From the NCBI GenBank assembly GCA_041391725.1, contig JAWKNL010000018.1, positions 1-64,000 on the forward strand: a stretch of 64,000 nucleotides of DNA, written 5' to 3'. The position numbers and the translations under genes were made by a program. The notes under the pieces are model-generated. The model ran no database searches. It was given only the letters and a program-made list of their open reading frames with translations, and was not told the DNA's origin. Positions 1 to 9,161 of this stretch are shown one piece after another. Each line of letters opens with the position of its first letter. Position 1 is the first letter of the stretch. This DNA comes from JAGQVA01 sp041391725. Its GTDB lineage: Bacteria; Bacteroidota; Bacteroidia; J057.

Positions 1-1630
1 CCGGTTTCTCGCTTATTCCGTCGATTTTCAGGGACGAAGAATTTATTCGGTTTACTTTAAAGACCTTAAAACCGGCGAGGTTTTTCCTGAATTTATCCCC
101 GAAACTACCGGAAATATCGTCTGGGCTCAGGATAGGAAAACCCTTTTTTACAGTAAGCAGGATGAGGTAACGCTGCGCGCTGACAAGATTTTCAAACACA
201 CCCTTGGTACAGATCCTGGGACTGATTCCCTCGTTTTTGAAGAAAAAAATGAGGCATACGCTGCGCATGTTGGCAAATCAAAATCCCGCGCGGTGATCTT
301 TATCCATTCTTCCAGCACCCTTTCTGATGAAGTGCGTTTTATTCCCGCCGACCAGCCCGATAGTGAGTTTTCGGTAATTCTCCCCCGCGAAAAAGAGCAC
401 GAATACTCCGTTGACCATTATGGCGATGATTTTTATCTGCTGACCAACGACCAGGCAAAAAATTTCAGGCTGGTAAAGGCGCCTGTTATAGATTCGGGCA
501 GGCACAACTGGGTAGAGGTTATTCCCCACCGCGAAGACGTGCTGCTGGAAGGGATTGAAATTTTCAGCGATTATCTGGTGCTGGATGAAAGAAAGGGCGG
601 CCTCAATCAAATCAGGGTGATCCCATGGAAAGGCGGGGAATCATATTACATTGATTTTCCCGATCCGACTTATTCTGCCGGAGTGGACGTAAATCCGGAT
701 TTTAATACCCATATACTCCGCTTTTCCTATCAGTCGCTCACTACCCCTGCCTCTGTTTATGACTTTGACATGGTGGATCGCTCCCGGGTGTTGAAAAAAC
801 AGCAGGAAATACAGGGGGATTTCGATCCTGATAATTATGTTTCCGCCCGAATTCACGCCCGGGCAGAAGACGGTACAGATATTCCCGTATCTCTGGTTTG
901 GCACAAATCCACGGCCAGGGATGGAAATGCGCCGCTTCTCCTCTATGGATATGGAGCCTACGGCTATAGCATGGATGCCTATTTCAGCCCGGCGCGGCTG
1001 AGTCTGCTCGACAGAGGGTTTATTTTTGCTATTGCACATATTCGCGGCGGCTCTGATCTGGGAAGACACTGGTATGAGGCGGGGAAAATGCTTCACAAAA
1101 AAAATACCTTTACGGATTTTATTGCCTGTGGCGAACATCTGGTCAGGGAAGGTTATACCCGAAAGGAAAGGTTGTTTTGTATGGGAGGAAGTGCAGGCGG
1201 GTTATTGATCGGCGCAGTTATCAATCTGAGGCCTGATTTGTTTTACGGAGCAGTGGCTTCTGTGCCCTTTGTCGATGTGATTACCACCATGCTTGATGAC
1301 GAAATTCCCCTTACGACCGGAGAATACGACGAATGGGGCAACCCCAGTGAAAAATTGTATTACGATTATATGCTTTCTTATTCGCCCTACGACAATGTAG
1401 AAAGGAAGGCATACCCTCACTTACTCGTTATTACAGGGTTTCACGATTCGCAGGTTCAATACTGGGAACCTGCCAAGTGGGTTGCCAAACTCAGAGAATT
1501 CCGGACCAACGACCATCTCCTGCTGCTGCATACCAATATGGACGCCGGGCACGGAGGCGCGTCAGGTCGGTTTGAAGCCTATCGGGAGGTGGCATTAGAA
1601 TATGCTTTTCTACTGAATCTGGTCTCCTGA
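1..1630 (+). CDS. ptrB: Oligopeptidase B / prolyl oligopeptidase family (S9A) serine peptidase, 5'-truncated
   Basis: The frame is open from base 2, so the gene starts before the window and only its last ~543 codons are here; the GTG at 293 is internal. The first part looks like the end of the seven-bladed propeller (GNIVWAQDRKTLFYSKQD) that gates the active site in this family. The C-terminal alpha/beta hydrolase domain follows, with the nucleophile Ser in GGSAGG (codon 1190-1192), Asp in HDSQVQYWEPAKW (codon at 1445) and His in GHGGASGRFEAY (codon at 1550). HDSQVQYWEPAKW is typical of oligopeptidase B, which cleaves short peptides after Arg or Lys; prolyl specificity cannot be excluded. The stop codon abuts the stop of the convergent gene with no spacer. 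Confidence 0.9.
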   Translation, partial: RFLAYSVDFQGRRIYSVYFKDLKTGEVFPEFIPETTGNIVWAQDRKTLFYSKQDEVTLRADKIFKHTLGTDPGTDSLVFEEKNEAYAAHVGKSKSRAVIFIHSSSTLSDEVRFIPADQPDSEFSVILPREKEHEYSVDHYGDDFYLLTNDQAKNFRLVKAPVIDSGRHNWVEVIPHREDVLLEGIEIFSDYLVLDERKGGLNQIRVIPWKGGESYYIDFPDPTYSAGVDVNPDFNTHILRFSYQSLTTPASVYDFDMVDRSRVLKKQQEIQGDFDPDNYVSARIHARAEDGTDIPVSLVWHKSTARDGNAPLLLYGYGAYGYSMDAYFSPARLSLLDRGFIFAIAHIRGGSDLGRHWYEAGKMLHKKNTFTDFIACGEHLVREGYTRKERLFCMGGSAGGLLIGAVINLRPDLFYGAVASVPFVDVITTMLDDEIPLTTGEYDEWGNPSEKLYYDYMLSYSPYDNVERKAYPHLLVITGFHDSQVQYWEPAKWVAKLREFRTNDHLLLLHTNMDAGHGGASGRFEAYREVALEYAFLLNLVS

Positions 1631-3259
1631 TCAGGCGACAGCACCGGATTTTTCTGAAACATTCGCCTCGGGTGCCGAAACAGAAAGGCCGGCCTCAGAA
1701 AGAATAAAATCTGCGGCCTTTTCTGCGATCATCAAAACGGGCGCATGGGTATTACCTCTGACCACTTTGGGCATAACCGAAGCGTCGGCGACGCGAAGTC
1801 CGTCAATACCAATGACCCTGAGATTGTCGTCAACGACCGCCATATCATCGCGCCCCATCTTGCAGGTTCCCACCGGGTGGTAAAGCGTCTGGGCATTGCG
1901 AATGATATGGGTGCGGATTTCTTCCTTGGTGCGCAGAGCACGTCCGGGCAAAAAATATCCGTCAAAATACGGTCGGAGTGCTGCTGTTTGTATCAGCGCA
2001 CTGCCAACCTCAAAACCGGCTACGAGCGTATCGAGGTCTGCGGTGTCCGAAAAATATTTGTGATCAATCAGCGGCGCTTCCAGTGGGTTGGCTGAGATCA
2101 GACTGACTTCACCAACGGATTCTGGTTGCAGCAGGGTAGGGCCATAGCTGAATCCGTGGCCTTTGGGCGGCGTGTCGAATCCATGATTCATAAAAAATCC
2201 GGGGGCAAAGTGAAACTGTATGTCCGGCCCTGCAAGTCCGCTGCGGGTATGAATAAAAGCACCAGACTCAGCCACATTGCTGCTGAGCGGCCCTTCCCCC
2301 CAGATAAGGAAATTGAGCAGACTGGTCAGGCTTTCGGCGTTTTCGAGGGTATGGCGGTCTTTATTGTGGAAAACCATCGGGAAAATCAGGTGATCCTGAA
2401 GGTTTTTACCTACACCGGGAAGGTTGGTCACCGGTCGGATACCCAATCTGCGCAGTGCGTCTGCTTCCCCGATGCCGGAGAGCATAAGAATTTGCGGGGT
2501 ATTGTACGCGCCGGCGGTGAGAATAATTTCTTTGGAGGCTTTTACCTGCTGAATATGCGTTGGAAGCTGATATTCTACTCCCACCGCCCGGTTATTTTCA
2601 ATAATAATTTTCCTCACTGTGGCATGGGTGATGACCTTGAGGTTGGGGCGGGAAAGCGCAGGTCGCAGGAATGCATCCGCAGCGCTAAACCTTTTTCCGT
2701 CTTTCTGGTTGACCTGATAGTGGCCAAATCCCTCCTGCTGTTCTCCGTTGAAATCCGGATTAAATGCGTATCCCAGTTCTTTACCCGCTTCTACAAATGC
2801 GTAGGAAATAGGAAACCGTTCATTGAGATCTGTAACCCGAAAGGGGCCATTTACCCCGTGAAAAGCATTTTCCCCACGAGTCTGGTGCTCTGATTTTTTA
2901 AAATAAGGAAGCACATCGGCAAATCCCCATCCCCTGTTTCCTTCCTTTTCCCAGGAATCATAGTCATGCTTATTTCCCCGGATATAGATCATGGCGTTGA
3001 CACTGCTGCACCCGCCAATCACCTTGCCTCTGGGAAGATAATAACTGCGGTTGGCCGAGCCGGGCTGGGGCGGGGTCGAATAGTTCCAGTCATTTTCGGT
3101 TCGAAATGTACGGGAAAATGCAGCGGGGATTTTGATCGCGCGACTTTTGTCTTTTCCTCCGGCTTCAATCATCAATACCTTCACGGAGGGATCTTCAGTC
3201 AGACGATAGGCGAGAACGCAACCGGCGGTTCCTCCGCCTACGATAATATAATCATACAT
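1631..3259 (-). CDS. GMC family oxidoreductase (choline dehydrogenase-like flavoprotein)
   Basis: FAD-dependent alcohol or sugar dehydrogenase of the glucose-methanol-choline family. The N-terminus MYDYIIVGGGTAGCVLA is the dinucleotide-binding fold, followed by a GMC signature (YLPRGKVIGGCSSVNAMIYIRG) near residue 80 and a second (TAGAYNTPQILMLSGIG) near 250. The C-terminal YHPVGTCKMG and GNTHAPVLMIAEKAAD segments carry the active-site His and Asn. The frame extends 26 codons upstream, but the ATG at 3259 is preferred because it begins directly at the FAD fold and has an AAAGGA ribosome site at 3266-3271. Length (~542 residues) fits BetA-like enzymes. No choline uptake or betaine aldehyde dehydrogenase gene is nearby, so the substrate is open. 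Confidence 0.88.
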   Translation of the reverse strand: MYDYIIVGGGTAGCVLAYRLTEDPSVKVLMIEAGGKDKSRAIKIPAAFSRTFRTENDWNYSTPPQPGSANRSYYLPRGKVIGGCSSVNAMIYIRGNKHDYDSWEKEGNRGWGFADVLPYFKKSEHQTRGENAFHGVNGPFRVTDLNERFPISYAFVEAGKELGYAFNPDFNGEQQEGFGHYQVNQKDGKRFSAADAFLRPALSRPNLKVITHATVRKIIIENNRAVGVEYQLPTHIQQVKASKEIILTAGAYNTPQILMLSGIGEADALRRLGIRPVTNLPGVGKNLQDHLIFPMVFHNKDRHTLENAESLTSLLNFLIWGEGPLSSNVAESGAFIHTRSGLAGPDIQFHFAPGFFMNHGFDTPPKGHGFSYGPTLLQPESVGEVSLISANPLEAPLIDHKYFSDTADLDTLVAGFEVGSALIQTAALRPYFDGYFLPGRALRTKEEIRTHIIRNAQTLYHPVGTCKMGRDDMAVVDDNLRVIGIDGLRVADASVMPKVVRGNTHAPVLMIAEKAADFILSEAGLSVSAPEANVSEKSGAVA

Positions 3260-3388
3260 AAGCAGTCCTTTAGGCGAATTACGAATATAATCAGAAAATT
3301 TTACCCGAAACAAATTATGCATGCATACTTTTATCATTTGTCAAACTGATTTTGAAAAATCGCCGGATATTTTGATACTTTGTAGGAT

Positions 3389-5422
3389 ATGAAACCTGTA
3401 AAGAAAAAGAAAAAAGTTTTGGGGCTGATTGCCGATGACCCCTGGCTTGAGCCTTATTCCGAAGAAATAGACAATCGGCTCGATCGCTTCAAAGTTGCCA
3501 TGAAGGAGATTGCAGACGCCTCGGGCAGCCTTTCCGATTTTGCGCAGGCATACAAGCAAATGGGAATTCATTACGATCCCATGGCCCAGGGCTGGCGTTA
3601 CAGAGAATGGGCACCTAAAGCCGAAGCGTTATTTCTGATCGGCGATTTTAATGGATGGAACAGGTCATCGCATCCGCTCAAAAAGGGTGAAAACGGGATA
3701 TGGGAAATTTTCCTTCCTGACGATTCTGCTGAAGCCCGCCTGACCGTCGGCTCTAAAGTAAAAGTTCATGTTATAGGGGAAAACGGCACCTATGACCGCA
3801 TTCCGGCCTATATTTTCCGTGCAGTACAGAGCGAAAATTCGATTGATTTTGCGGGTGAAATAGTGGATATCAATCAACCTTTTCACTGGACAGACGCTGC
3901 ATTCAGCCCTTCTTCGATAGAAGCCCCTTTTATCTATGAAAGCCACACGGGTATGGCGCAGGAAAAGGAAGGATTAGGGACATACCGAGAGTTTGCCGAT
4001 CATATTCTCCCCCGCATACAGAAGCTGGGATATAATGCCATTCAGATGATGGCCGTACAGGAACATCCCTACTACGGGTCATTTGGTTATCACGTCTCCA
4101 ATTTTTTTGCTCCCTCTTCGCGGTTTGGTACAGCTCAGGACCTGAAATATATGGTCAACCGGGCGCATGAACTGGGCATTGCCGTGATCATGGATGTGGT
4201 TCATTCGCACGCAGTGAAAAACTTTGGTGAAGGGCTGAATGAGTTTGATGGCTCGAAAGATCAGTATTTTCATCCCGGAGGAAGGGGCGAGCATTCGGCA
4301 TGGGATTCGAAACTCTTCAACTACGGAAAGTGGGAGGTGCGTCAGTTTCTGCTCTCCAATCTGGCGTATTGGTTGCAGGAGTTTCATTTTGACGGGTTTC
4401 GTTTTGACGGGGTAACTTCCATGTTGTATTTCCATCACGGAGATTATGTGACCTTTGATCATTATGATAAATATTTTCGTGAGGGAGTAGAGTGGGATGC
4501 CATTACCTATCTTCAGTTGGCCAATGAACTTATCCACACGGTAAAACCCGGCTCCATTACCATTGCTGAGGATATGAGCGGAATGCCCGGCGGTTGCCGG
4601 AAAATTACAGACGGAGGGATCGGATTTGACTATCGCCTGGGTATGGGCATTCCCGATTACTGGATTAAAATCCTCAAACACAAACGCGACGAAGAATGGA
4701 ACATCCACGAAATGTGGCATGTACTGACCAACCGGAGGTTTAAGGAAAAAACCATTGCGTATGCCGAATCTCACGACCAGGCGCTGGTAGGAGACAAAAC
4801 CCTGGCTTTCTGGCTGATGGATCAGGAAATGTACTGGCATATGATGGAAGGCGATGAAAACCCCGTCATCGACAGAGGAATCGCGCTCCATAAAATGTTG
4901 CGGTTATTTACCGCCAGCCTGGGCGGTGAGGGGTATCTCAATTTTATGGGCAATGAGTTTGGCCATCCCGAATGGATTGACTTTCCGCGTGAAGGCAACA
5001 ACTGGAGCTACAAGTATGCCCGCCGCCAATGGTCACTGGTGGACAGGGCCGATCTGAAATACAAATTTCTGAATCAATTTGATCGGGGGATGATTTCTGT
5101 GTTAAAGGATAATTTTGTTCTTACCTCCCTGCCTGCCAACCCATTGAATATGGACGATGCCAATCAGGTAGTCGTTTTTGAACGAAATAACTTAGTCTTT
5201 CTGTTCAATTTCCATCCTTCCCGGTCTGTGCCTGATTATGAATTTACCGTTCCTGACAAAGGCCCGTACCGGATCATTCTGAACACTGATTCTAAAGCCT
5301 ATGGCGGCCATGGAAGGATAGATGATGCGCTTGAATATCCTACCCGGAAGGATGAATATGGCAATTTCCGGATCAGGTTATATTCCACCAACCGCACAGC
5401 ATTGGTATTAACCCGCAATTAA
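3389..5422 (+). CDS. glgB: 1,4-alpha-glucan branching enzyme, GH13 subfamily 8 type
   Basis: Introduces alpha-1,6 branches into glycogen by cutting and transferring alpha-1,4 chains. A CBM48-like N-terminal domain (REWAPKAEALFLIGDFNGWN, about residue 70) precedes the GH13 barrel. The nucleophile Asp340 lies in DGFRFDGVTSMLY, the acid/base Glu394 in TIAEDMSG, and the third acid in AESHDQALVGDKT (about 463). The 677-residue form with a short N-terminus and the order of motifs resemble the eukaryotic/Bacteroides branching enzymes (GH13_8) rather than the longer enterobacterial GlgB. It is the first gene of a same-strand series; pncC follows after 7 bases, so they are probably co-transcribed. It diverges from the GMC gene. 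Confidence 0.92.
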   Translation: MKPVKKKKKVLGLIADDPWLEPYSEEIDNRLDRFKVAMKEIADASGSLSDFAQAYKQMGIHYDPMAQGWRYREWAPKAEALFLIGDFNGWNRSSHPLKKGENGIWEIFLPDDSAEARLTVGSKVKVHVIGENGTYDRIPAYIFRAVQSENSIDFAGEIVDINQPFHWTDAAFSPSSIEAPFIYESHTGMAQEKEGLGTYREFADHILPRIQKLGYNAIQMMAVQEHPYYGSFGYHVSNFFAPSSRFGTAQDLKYMVNRAHELGIAVIMDVVHSHAVKNFGEGLNEFDGSKDQYFHPGGRGEHSAWDSKLFNYGKWEVRQFLLSNLAYWLQEFHFDGFRFDGVTSMLYFHHGDYVTFDHYDKYFREGVEWDAITYLQLANELIHTVKPGSITIAEDMSGMPGGCRKITDGGIGFDYRLGMGIPDYWIKILKHKRDEEWNIHEMWHVLTNRRFKEKTIAYAESHDQALVGDKTLAFWLMDQEMYWHMMEGDENPVIDRGIALHKMLRLFTASLGGEGYLNFMGNEFGHPEWIDFPREGNNWSYKYARRQWSLVDRADLKYKFLNQFDRGMISVLKDNFVLTSLPANPLNMDDANQVVVFERNNLVFLFNFHPSRSVPDYEFTVPDKGPYRIILNTDSKAYGGHGRIDDALEYPTRKDEYGNFRIRLYSTNRTALVLTRN

Positions 5423-5429
5423 GTGCATT

Positions 5430-5927
5430 ATGTCCGATATTGAATCCAGAAAACTTGCGGCCCGCGTGGTTTCCCATTGCAACAAAAATCAGATCAGGCT
5501 TGCCCTGGCTGAGTCCTGCACCGGTGGCCTGGTCGCTGCTGCAATTACTTCTGTTGCTGGTGCATCTGCTGTATTTGACCTGGGTTTTGTTACCTATAGC
5601 GACAGTTCGAAAAAGGATTTGCTGGGCGTTTTGCCGGTATCACTCGAAACCTTTGGGGCGGTGAGCGAACAGGTGGCAATGGAAATGGCCCGCGGGGTTA
5701 TCGAAAGATCCGCTGCTACGATTGCCCTGGCAATCAGTGGGATCGCAGGCCCGGGGGGCGGCTCGGATGATAAGCCCGTAGGGCTGGTATATATCGCCTG
5801 GGCCGATCGCGGGGGGAAAGGCAAAGCCCGGAAATTTCAGTTTAAAGGATCACGGGATGAAATTCGCCAAAGTGCGGTTGTGGCTTCTTTATCTATGATT
5901 TTGATTGAAACAAATGGATTAAGCTAA
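5430..5927 (+). CDS. pncC: Nicotinamide-nucleotide amidase (CinA C-terminal domain protein)
   Basis: A 165-residue stand-alone CinA C-terminal domain, the form that deamidates nicotinamide mononucleotide to nicotinic acid mononucleotide in pyridine-nucleotide salvage. The signature LALAESCTGGLVAAAITSVA sits at residues ~23-43 and includes the Ser/Thr-rich active site; GFVTYSDSSKKDLLGV and AISGIAGPGGGSDDKPVG follow as expected. There is no N-terminal MoCF-like domain. It starts 7 bases after glgB and is followed 55 bases later by glycogen synthase, so it sits inside the glycogen operon with no obvious metabolic link to it. Confidence 0.9.
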   Translation: MSDIESRKLAARVVSHCNKNQIRLALAESCTGGLVAAAITSVAGASAVFDLGFVTYSDSSKKDLLGVLPVSLETFGAVSEQVAMEMARGVIERSAATIALAISGIAGPGGGSDDKPVGLVYIAWADRGGKGKARKFQFKGSRDEIRQSAVVASLSMILIETNGLS

Positions 5928-5982
5928 ATATTTGTAAAACTCCTATCAATTTGTATTTTTTAGGCTGAATTAAGGTAAATAT

Positions 5983-7842
5983 ATGTCTGTAGAAAACGCC
6001 GAATATCTTCATACTCAGTCCAACGGACAAGCCCACCTCTCGGGCCAGGACCCGCAGGCCCTTCTGGTGGAAGTTTCCTGGGAGGTTGCCAACCCTGTCG
6101 GTGGCATCAATGCGGTGATTCGCTCAAAGGTCCCCACCATGCTGGAAAAATGGGGCAGCCGTTATCTTCTGATCGGTCCCTATATCAATCAGAATGTCAT
6201 GGCGGTGTTTGAGCCCATCGAGCCCGGGGATGATCCTTTTGGGCGCGCTGTTACCAAAATGCGGAGCATGGGGTTTCAGGTGCATTACGGACGATGGCTT
6301 ACCAATGGGCGGCCACTCACAGTATTACTTCCTCCTTACAGCGTATATGACCGGCTGGCAGAGATTAAATACCTGCTATGGGAGCATCACGATATCAGCA
6401 CGCCAGGCGATGATGATCTGATCAATGGCGTTGTAGCTTTTGGCTGGCTGGTGAAGGTATTTATGACGCGACTCTCTGAGCCCGATGTGAATACACAGCC
6501 AGTTGTAGCACAGGTGCACGAATGGATGGCCGCAACGTCTATCCCCGAAATCAGGAGAGACAAGCTGCCTATCAGCACCGTTTTTACTACCCATGCTACC
6601 ATGCTGGGCCGGTATCTGGCTATGAATGACCCCGATTTTTACGATAATCTTCACACCTACGACTGGGGCAAAGAAGCCCGCCACTTTAATATCGAAACCC
6701 AGGTAAAATTTGAACGCGCTGCCGCTCATGGTGCGCATATTTTTACCACAGTAAGTGAGGTTACCGCCCGTGAATGTGAAGCGCTGATCGGGCGACGCCC
6801 CGAAGTGATTACCCCCAATGGCTGGCGACTGAGCAAATATGATATTTCTCACGAAATACAGAACGTACACCAGCGCAACAAAGACCTGATCCACGAGTTT
6901 GTCAGAGGCCATTTTTTTCAGAACCATTCCTTTGACCTCGACAAAACCATGTATTTTTTCACCTCCGGGCGATATGAATACAAAAACAAGGGCTATGACC
7001 TCACCCTCGAAGCGCTCGCCCGCCTCAACTGGCGACTCAAAGACGCAGGGGTGGATATTACCGTGGTCATGTTTTTTATCACCAAACGCGACTATACGTC
7101 CATCAACCCGAGGGTACTGGAATCCCGCGCTACGCTTGATAAAGTGCGCCAGACAGTTGAAGAAATTAAACAACAGCTCGGTGATCGGCTGTTTGACAAC
7201 ACCATCTCCAGCGATTATAACAAATTTCCCGACCTCAATGAGTTTGTCGATGATTACTGGAAAATCAACCTCCGCCGCAGTGTTCAAAACTGGCACAGCG
7301 ACTCCCTTCCGCCCATTGTAACCCACAATCTGGTAGATGACTCCAAAGACGAGGTGCTCAATTTTATGCGCATGGCCAACCTGCTCAATTATAAAGAAGA
7401 CAGGGTCAAAATGGTCTATCACCCCGACTTTGTTTCCAGTACAAGCCCCTTGTTTGGGATGGACTATCTGGACTTCGTAAAAGGTTGCCATCTCGGTATT
7501 TTCCCCAGTTTTTACGAACCCTGGGGATACACGCCCATGGAGTGTATGTCTTTTGGTGTACCTGCTATTACCAGTGATATGGCGGGGTTTGGCGATTATC
7601 TGCTCAAGACTTTTGATAATCCCGAGAAGGCAGGGGTTTATGTAGTCAACCGGGTCAACCGGAGCTTCGATGAAGCGGCCAACCAACTGGCCGACCAGTT
7701 GTTTGCCTTTGCCAAAATGTCACGCGCAAAACGCATCGCGCAGCGGTATAAGCTGGTAGAAGCTGCCGAACAGTTTGACTGGAAAAACCTCGCCCGGTAT
7801 TACGAAGAAGCCTATCAGAAAGCACTGCAGATTCATTCATGA
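5983..7842 (+). CDS. Glycogen synthase, GT3 family (eukaryote/Bacteroidota type)
   Basis: Elongates alpha-1,4-glucan from a nucleotide-glucose donor. The N-terminal VSWEVANPVGGINAVIRSK (about residues 30-48) and the C-terminal FPSFYEPWGYTPMECMSFG (about 506-524), with the two conserved Glu residues, are diagnostic of GT3, the family of yeast and animal glycogen synthases, not of GT5 GlgA. The 619-residue length fits the bacterial GT3 group. Animal GT3 enzymes use UDP-glucose; donor use here is not readable from sequence. Its stop overlaps the start of the next gene in an ATGA, implying translational coupling. No ADP-glucose pyrophosphorylase gene is in the window. Confidence 0.93.
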   Translation: MSVENAEYLHTQSNGQAHLSGQDPQALLVEVSWEVANPVGGINAVIRSKVPTMLEKWGSRYLLIGPYINQNVMAVFEPIEPGDDPFGRAVTKMRSMGFQVHYGRWLTNGRPLTVLLPPYSVYDRLAEIKYLLWEHHDISTPGDDDLINGVVAFGWLVKVFMTRLSEPDVNTQPVVAQVHEWMAATSIPEIRRDKLPISTVFTTHATMLGRYLAMNDPDFYDNLHTYDWGKEARHFNIETQVKFERAAAHGAHIFTTVSEVTARECEALIGRRPEVITPNGWRLSKYDISHEIQNVHQRNKDLIHEFVRGHFFQNHSFDLDKTMYFFTSGRYEYKNKGYDLTLEALARLNWRLKDAGVDITVVMFFITKRDYTSINPRVLESRATLDKVRQTVEEIKQQLGDRLFDNTISSDYNKFPDLNEFVDDYWKINLRRSVQNWHSDSLPPIVTHNLVDDSKDEVLNFMRMANLLNYKEDRVKMVYHPDFVSSTSPLFGMDYLDFVKGCHLGIFPSFYEPWGYTPMECMSFGVPAITSDMAGFGDYLLKTFDNPEKAGVYVVNRVNRSFDEAANQLADQLFAFAKMSRAKRIAQRYKLVEAAEQFDWKNLARYYEEAYQKALQIHS

Positions 7843-9152
7843 AATACAAAATCCTAACGCTTGGCTGGGAATTCCCCCCTCAGATCAACGGGGGACTGGG
7901 GGTCGCCTCGCTGGGCCTTACCCGGGCACTCAGCGAATACGCCGAAATCTCGGTGATTATTCCCCGGTCAGATCCCCGTACGCTGGCAGAAAACTTCCAA
8001 CTGATCGGGGCAAATGAGGTAGATATAGAAAAACTGGCAGGAGAAACGCCCAAAATCCACAGGTCAATCCTTTCAAAAGTACACATCGATTATGTTGATG
8101 TGTCGCTTTCCGGCTATGAGCAGCCTACGTTGTATTATACCCGGAAACCCGCTTCCCGACCGGTCATGGTTGTAGAAAGGCCAGTGAAGGATAATATCAT
8201 CGGTATGCCCCGGAAATTCAGGCTGGGCGCACTCTACGGTTCTGATCTGCTGACCCGCATCAGCGAGTTTACCGACATTGCTTCCCGCCTGTCGCGTAAA
8301 TTGCAGTTTGATTTTATCCACGCCCACGACTGGATGACCTTTCTCGCCGGACTTGAAATCAAGGCTATATCGGGCAAGCCGCTGGTATTGCACGTTCATT
8401 CTCTCGAATACGACCGCAGCGGCCCGGAGAAAAAAGGATATGTGTTTGAACTGGAAAAACACGCGATGCAGGAAGCCGACCTCGTGATGGCTGTCAGTGA
8501 TTATACGGCCGATGTAATTGAAAACCACTACGAAATCGATCCTGACAAAATATGGGTAGTGCCCAATGGTCTCGAAAAACTCAAAAGTTATCGCAAAACG
8601 CCGCCCTTCCCCGAAAAGCTGGTGGTTTTTGCCGGAAGACTTGTCGCACAGAAAGGTCCCGGCTATTTCCTCGAAATGGCGATGAAGGTACTTGAAAAAT
8701 ATACGAATGTGCGTTTTGCCATCGCCGGGCAGGGCGAAAAACTTCCCGAACTGGTGCAGACCGTTGCCGAAGCCAGGCTTGGCGACAAAATCCATTTTAC
8801 CGGCTTTCTTTCGGGCAAAGACCTTCGCAAACTTCTGGCCATGGCAGATGTACTGGTGATGCCTTCTGTTTCTGAGCCGTTTGGACTTATCGCCACCGAA
8901 GCTGTACAAATGGGCGTTGCCTGCGTGATTTCCCATCAGTCGGGCGTATCGGAAGTGCTGAAACACGCACCCAAAGCCAACTACCACGATACAGACCAGA
9001 TGGCGGCGTGGGTACTGTCTCTGCTTAATGACCCTTCCCTTTGGCGTAAAACCGTTGCCGCCACACAAAAAGATCTGGAAAGTATCAGTTGGGATATATC
9101 TGCCCGAAAAGCGATTGCCGGTTTTGAAAGATTATCGGCACAAAAAAAATAA
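7839..9152 (+). CDS. GT4 family glycosyltransferase (glycogen synthase-like)
   Basis: A 437-residue two-domain GT-B fold enzyme. The N-terminus KILTLGWEFPPQINGGLGVA holds the glycine loop of glycogen synthase-like GT4 proteins. The nucleotide-sugar site is in the C-terminal half: VVFAGRLVAQKGPGYFLEMA near residue 262 and the E-x7-E motif in SEPFGLIATEAVQMG near 346. It starts inside the stop of the GT3 gene (ATGA overlap) and precedes GH57 by 9 bases. Such a GT3-GT4-GH57 trio is a recurring Bacteroidota arrangement as I recall it; the likely job is glucan primer synthesis or chain elongation, but the acceptor is inferred only. Confidence 0.88.
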   Translation: MKYKILTLGWEFPPQINGGLGVASLGLTRALSEYAEISVIIPRSDPRTLAENFQLIGANEVDIEKLAGETPKIHRSILSKVHIDYVDVSLSGYEQPTLYYTRKPASRPVMVVERPVKDNIIGMPRKFRLGALYGSDLLTRISEFTDIASRLSRKLQFDFIHAHDWMTFLAGLEIKAISGKPLVLHVHSLEYDRSGPEKKGYVFELEKHAMQEADLVMAVSDYTADVIENHYEIDPDKIWVVPNGLEKLKSYRKTPPFPEKLVVFAGRLVAQKGPGYFLEMAMKVLEKYTNVRFAIAGQGEKLPELVQTVAEARLGDKIHFTGFLSGKDLRKLLAMADVLVMPSVSEPFGLIATEAVQMGVACVISHQSGVSEVLKHAPKANYHDTDQMAAWVLSLLNDPSLWRKTVAATQKDLESISWDISARKAIAGFERLSAQKK

Positions 9153-9161
9153 CTATCACTC

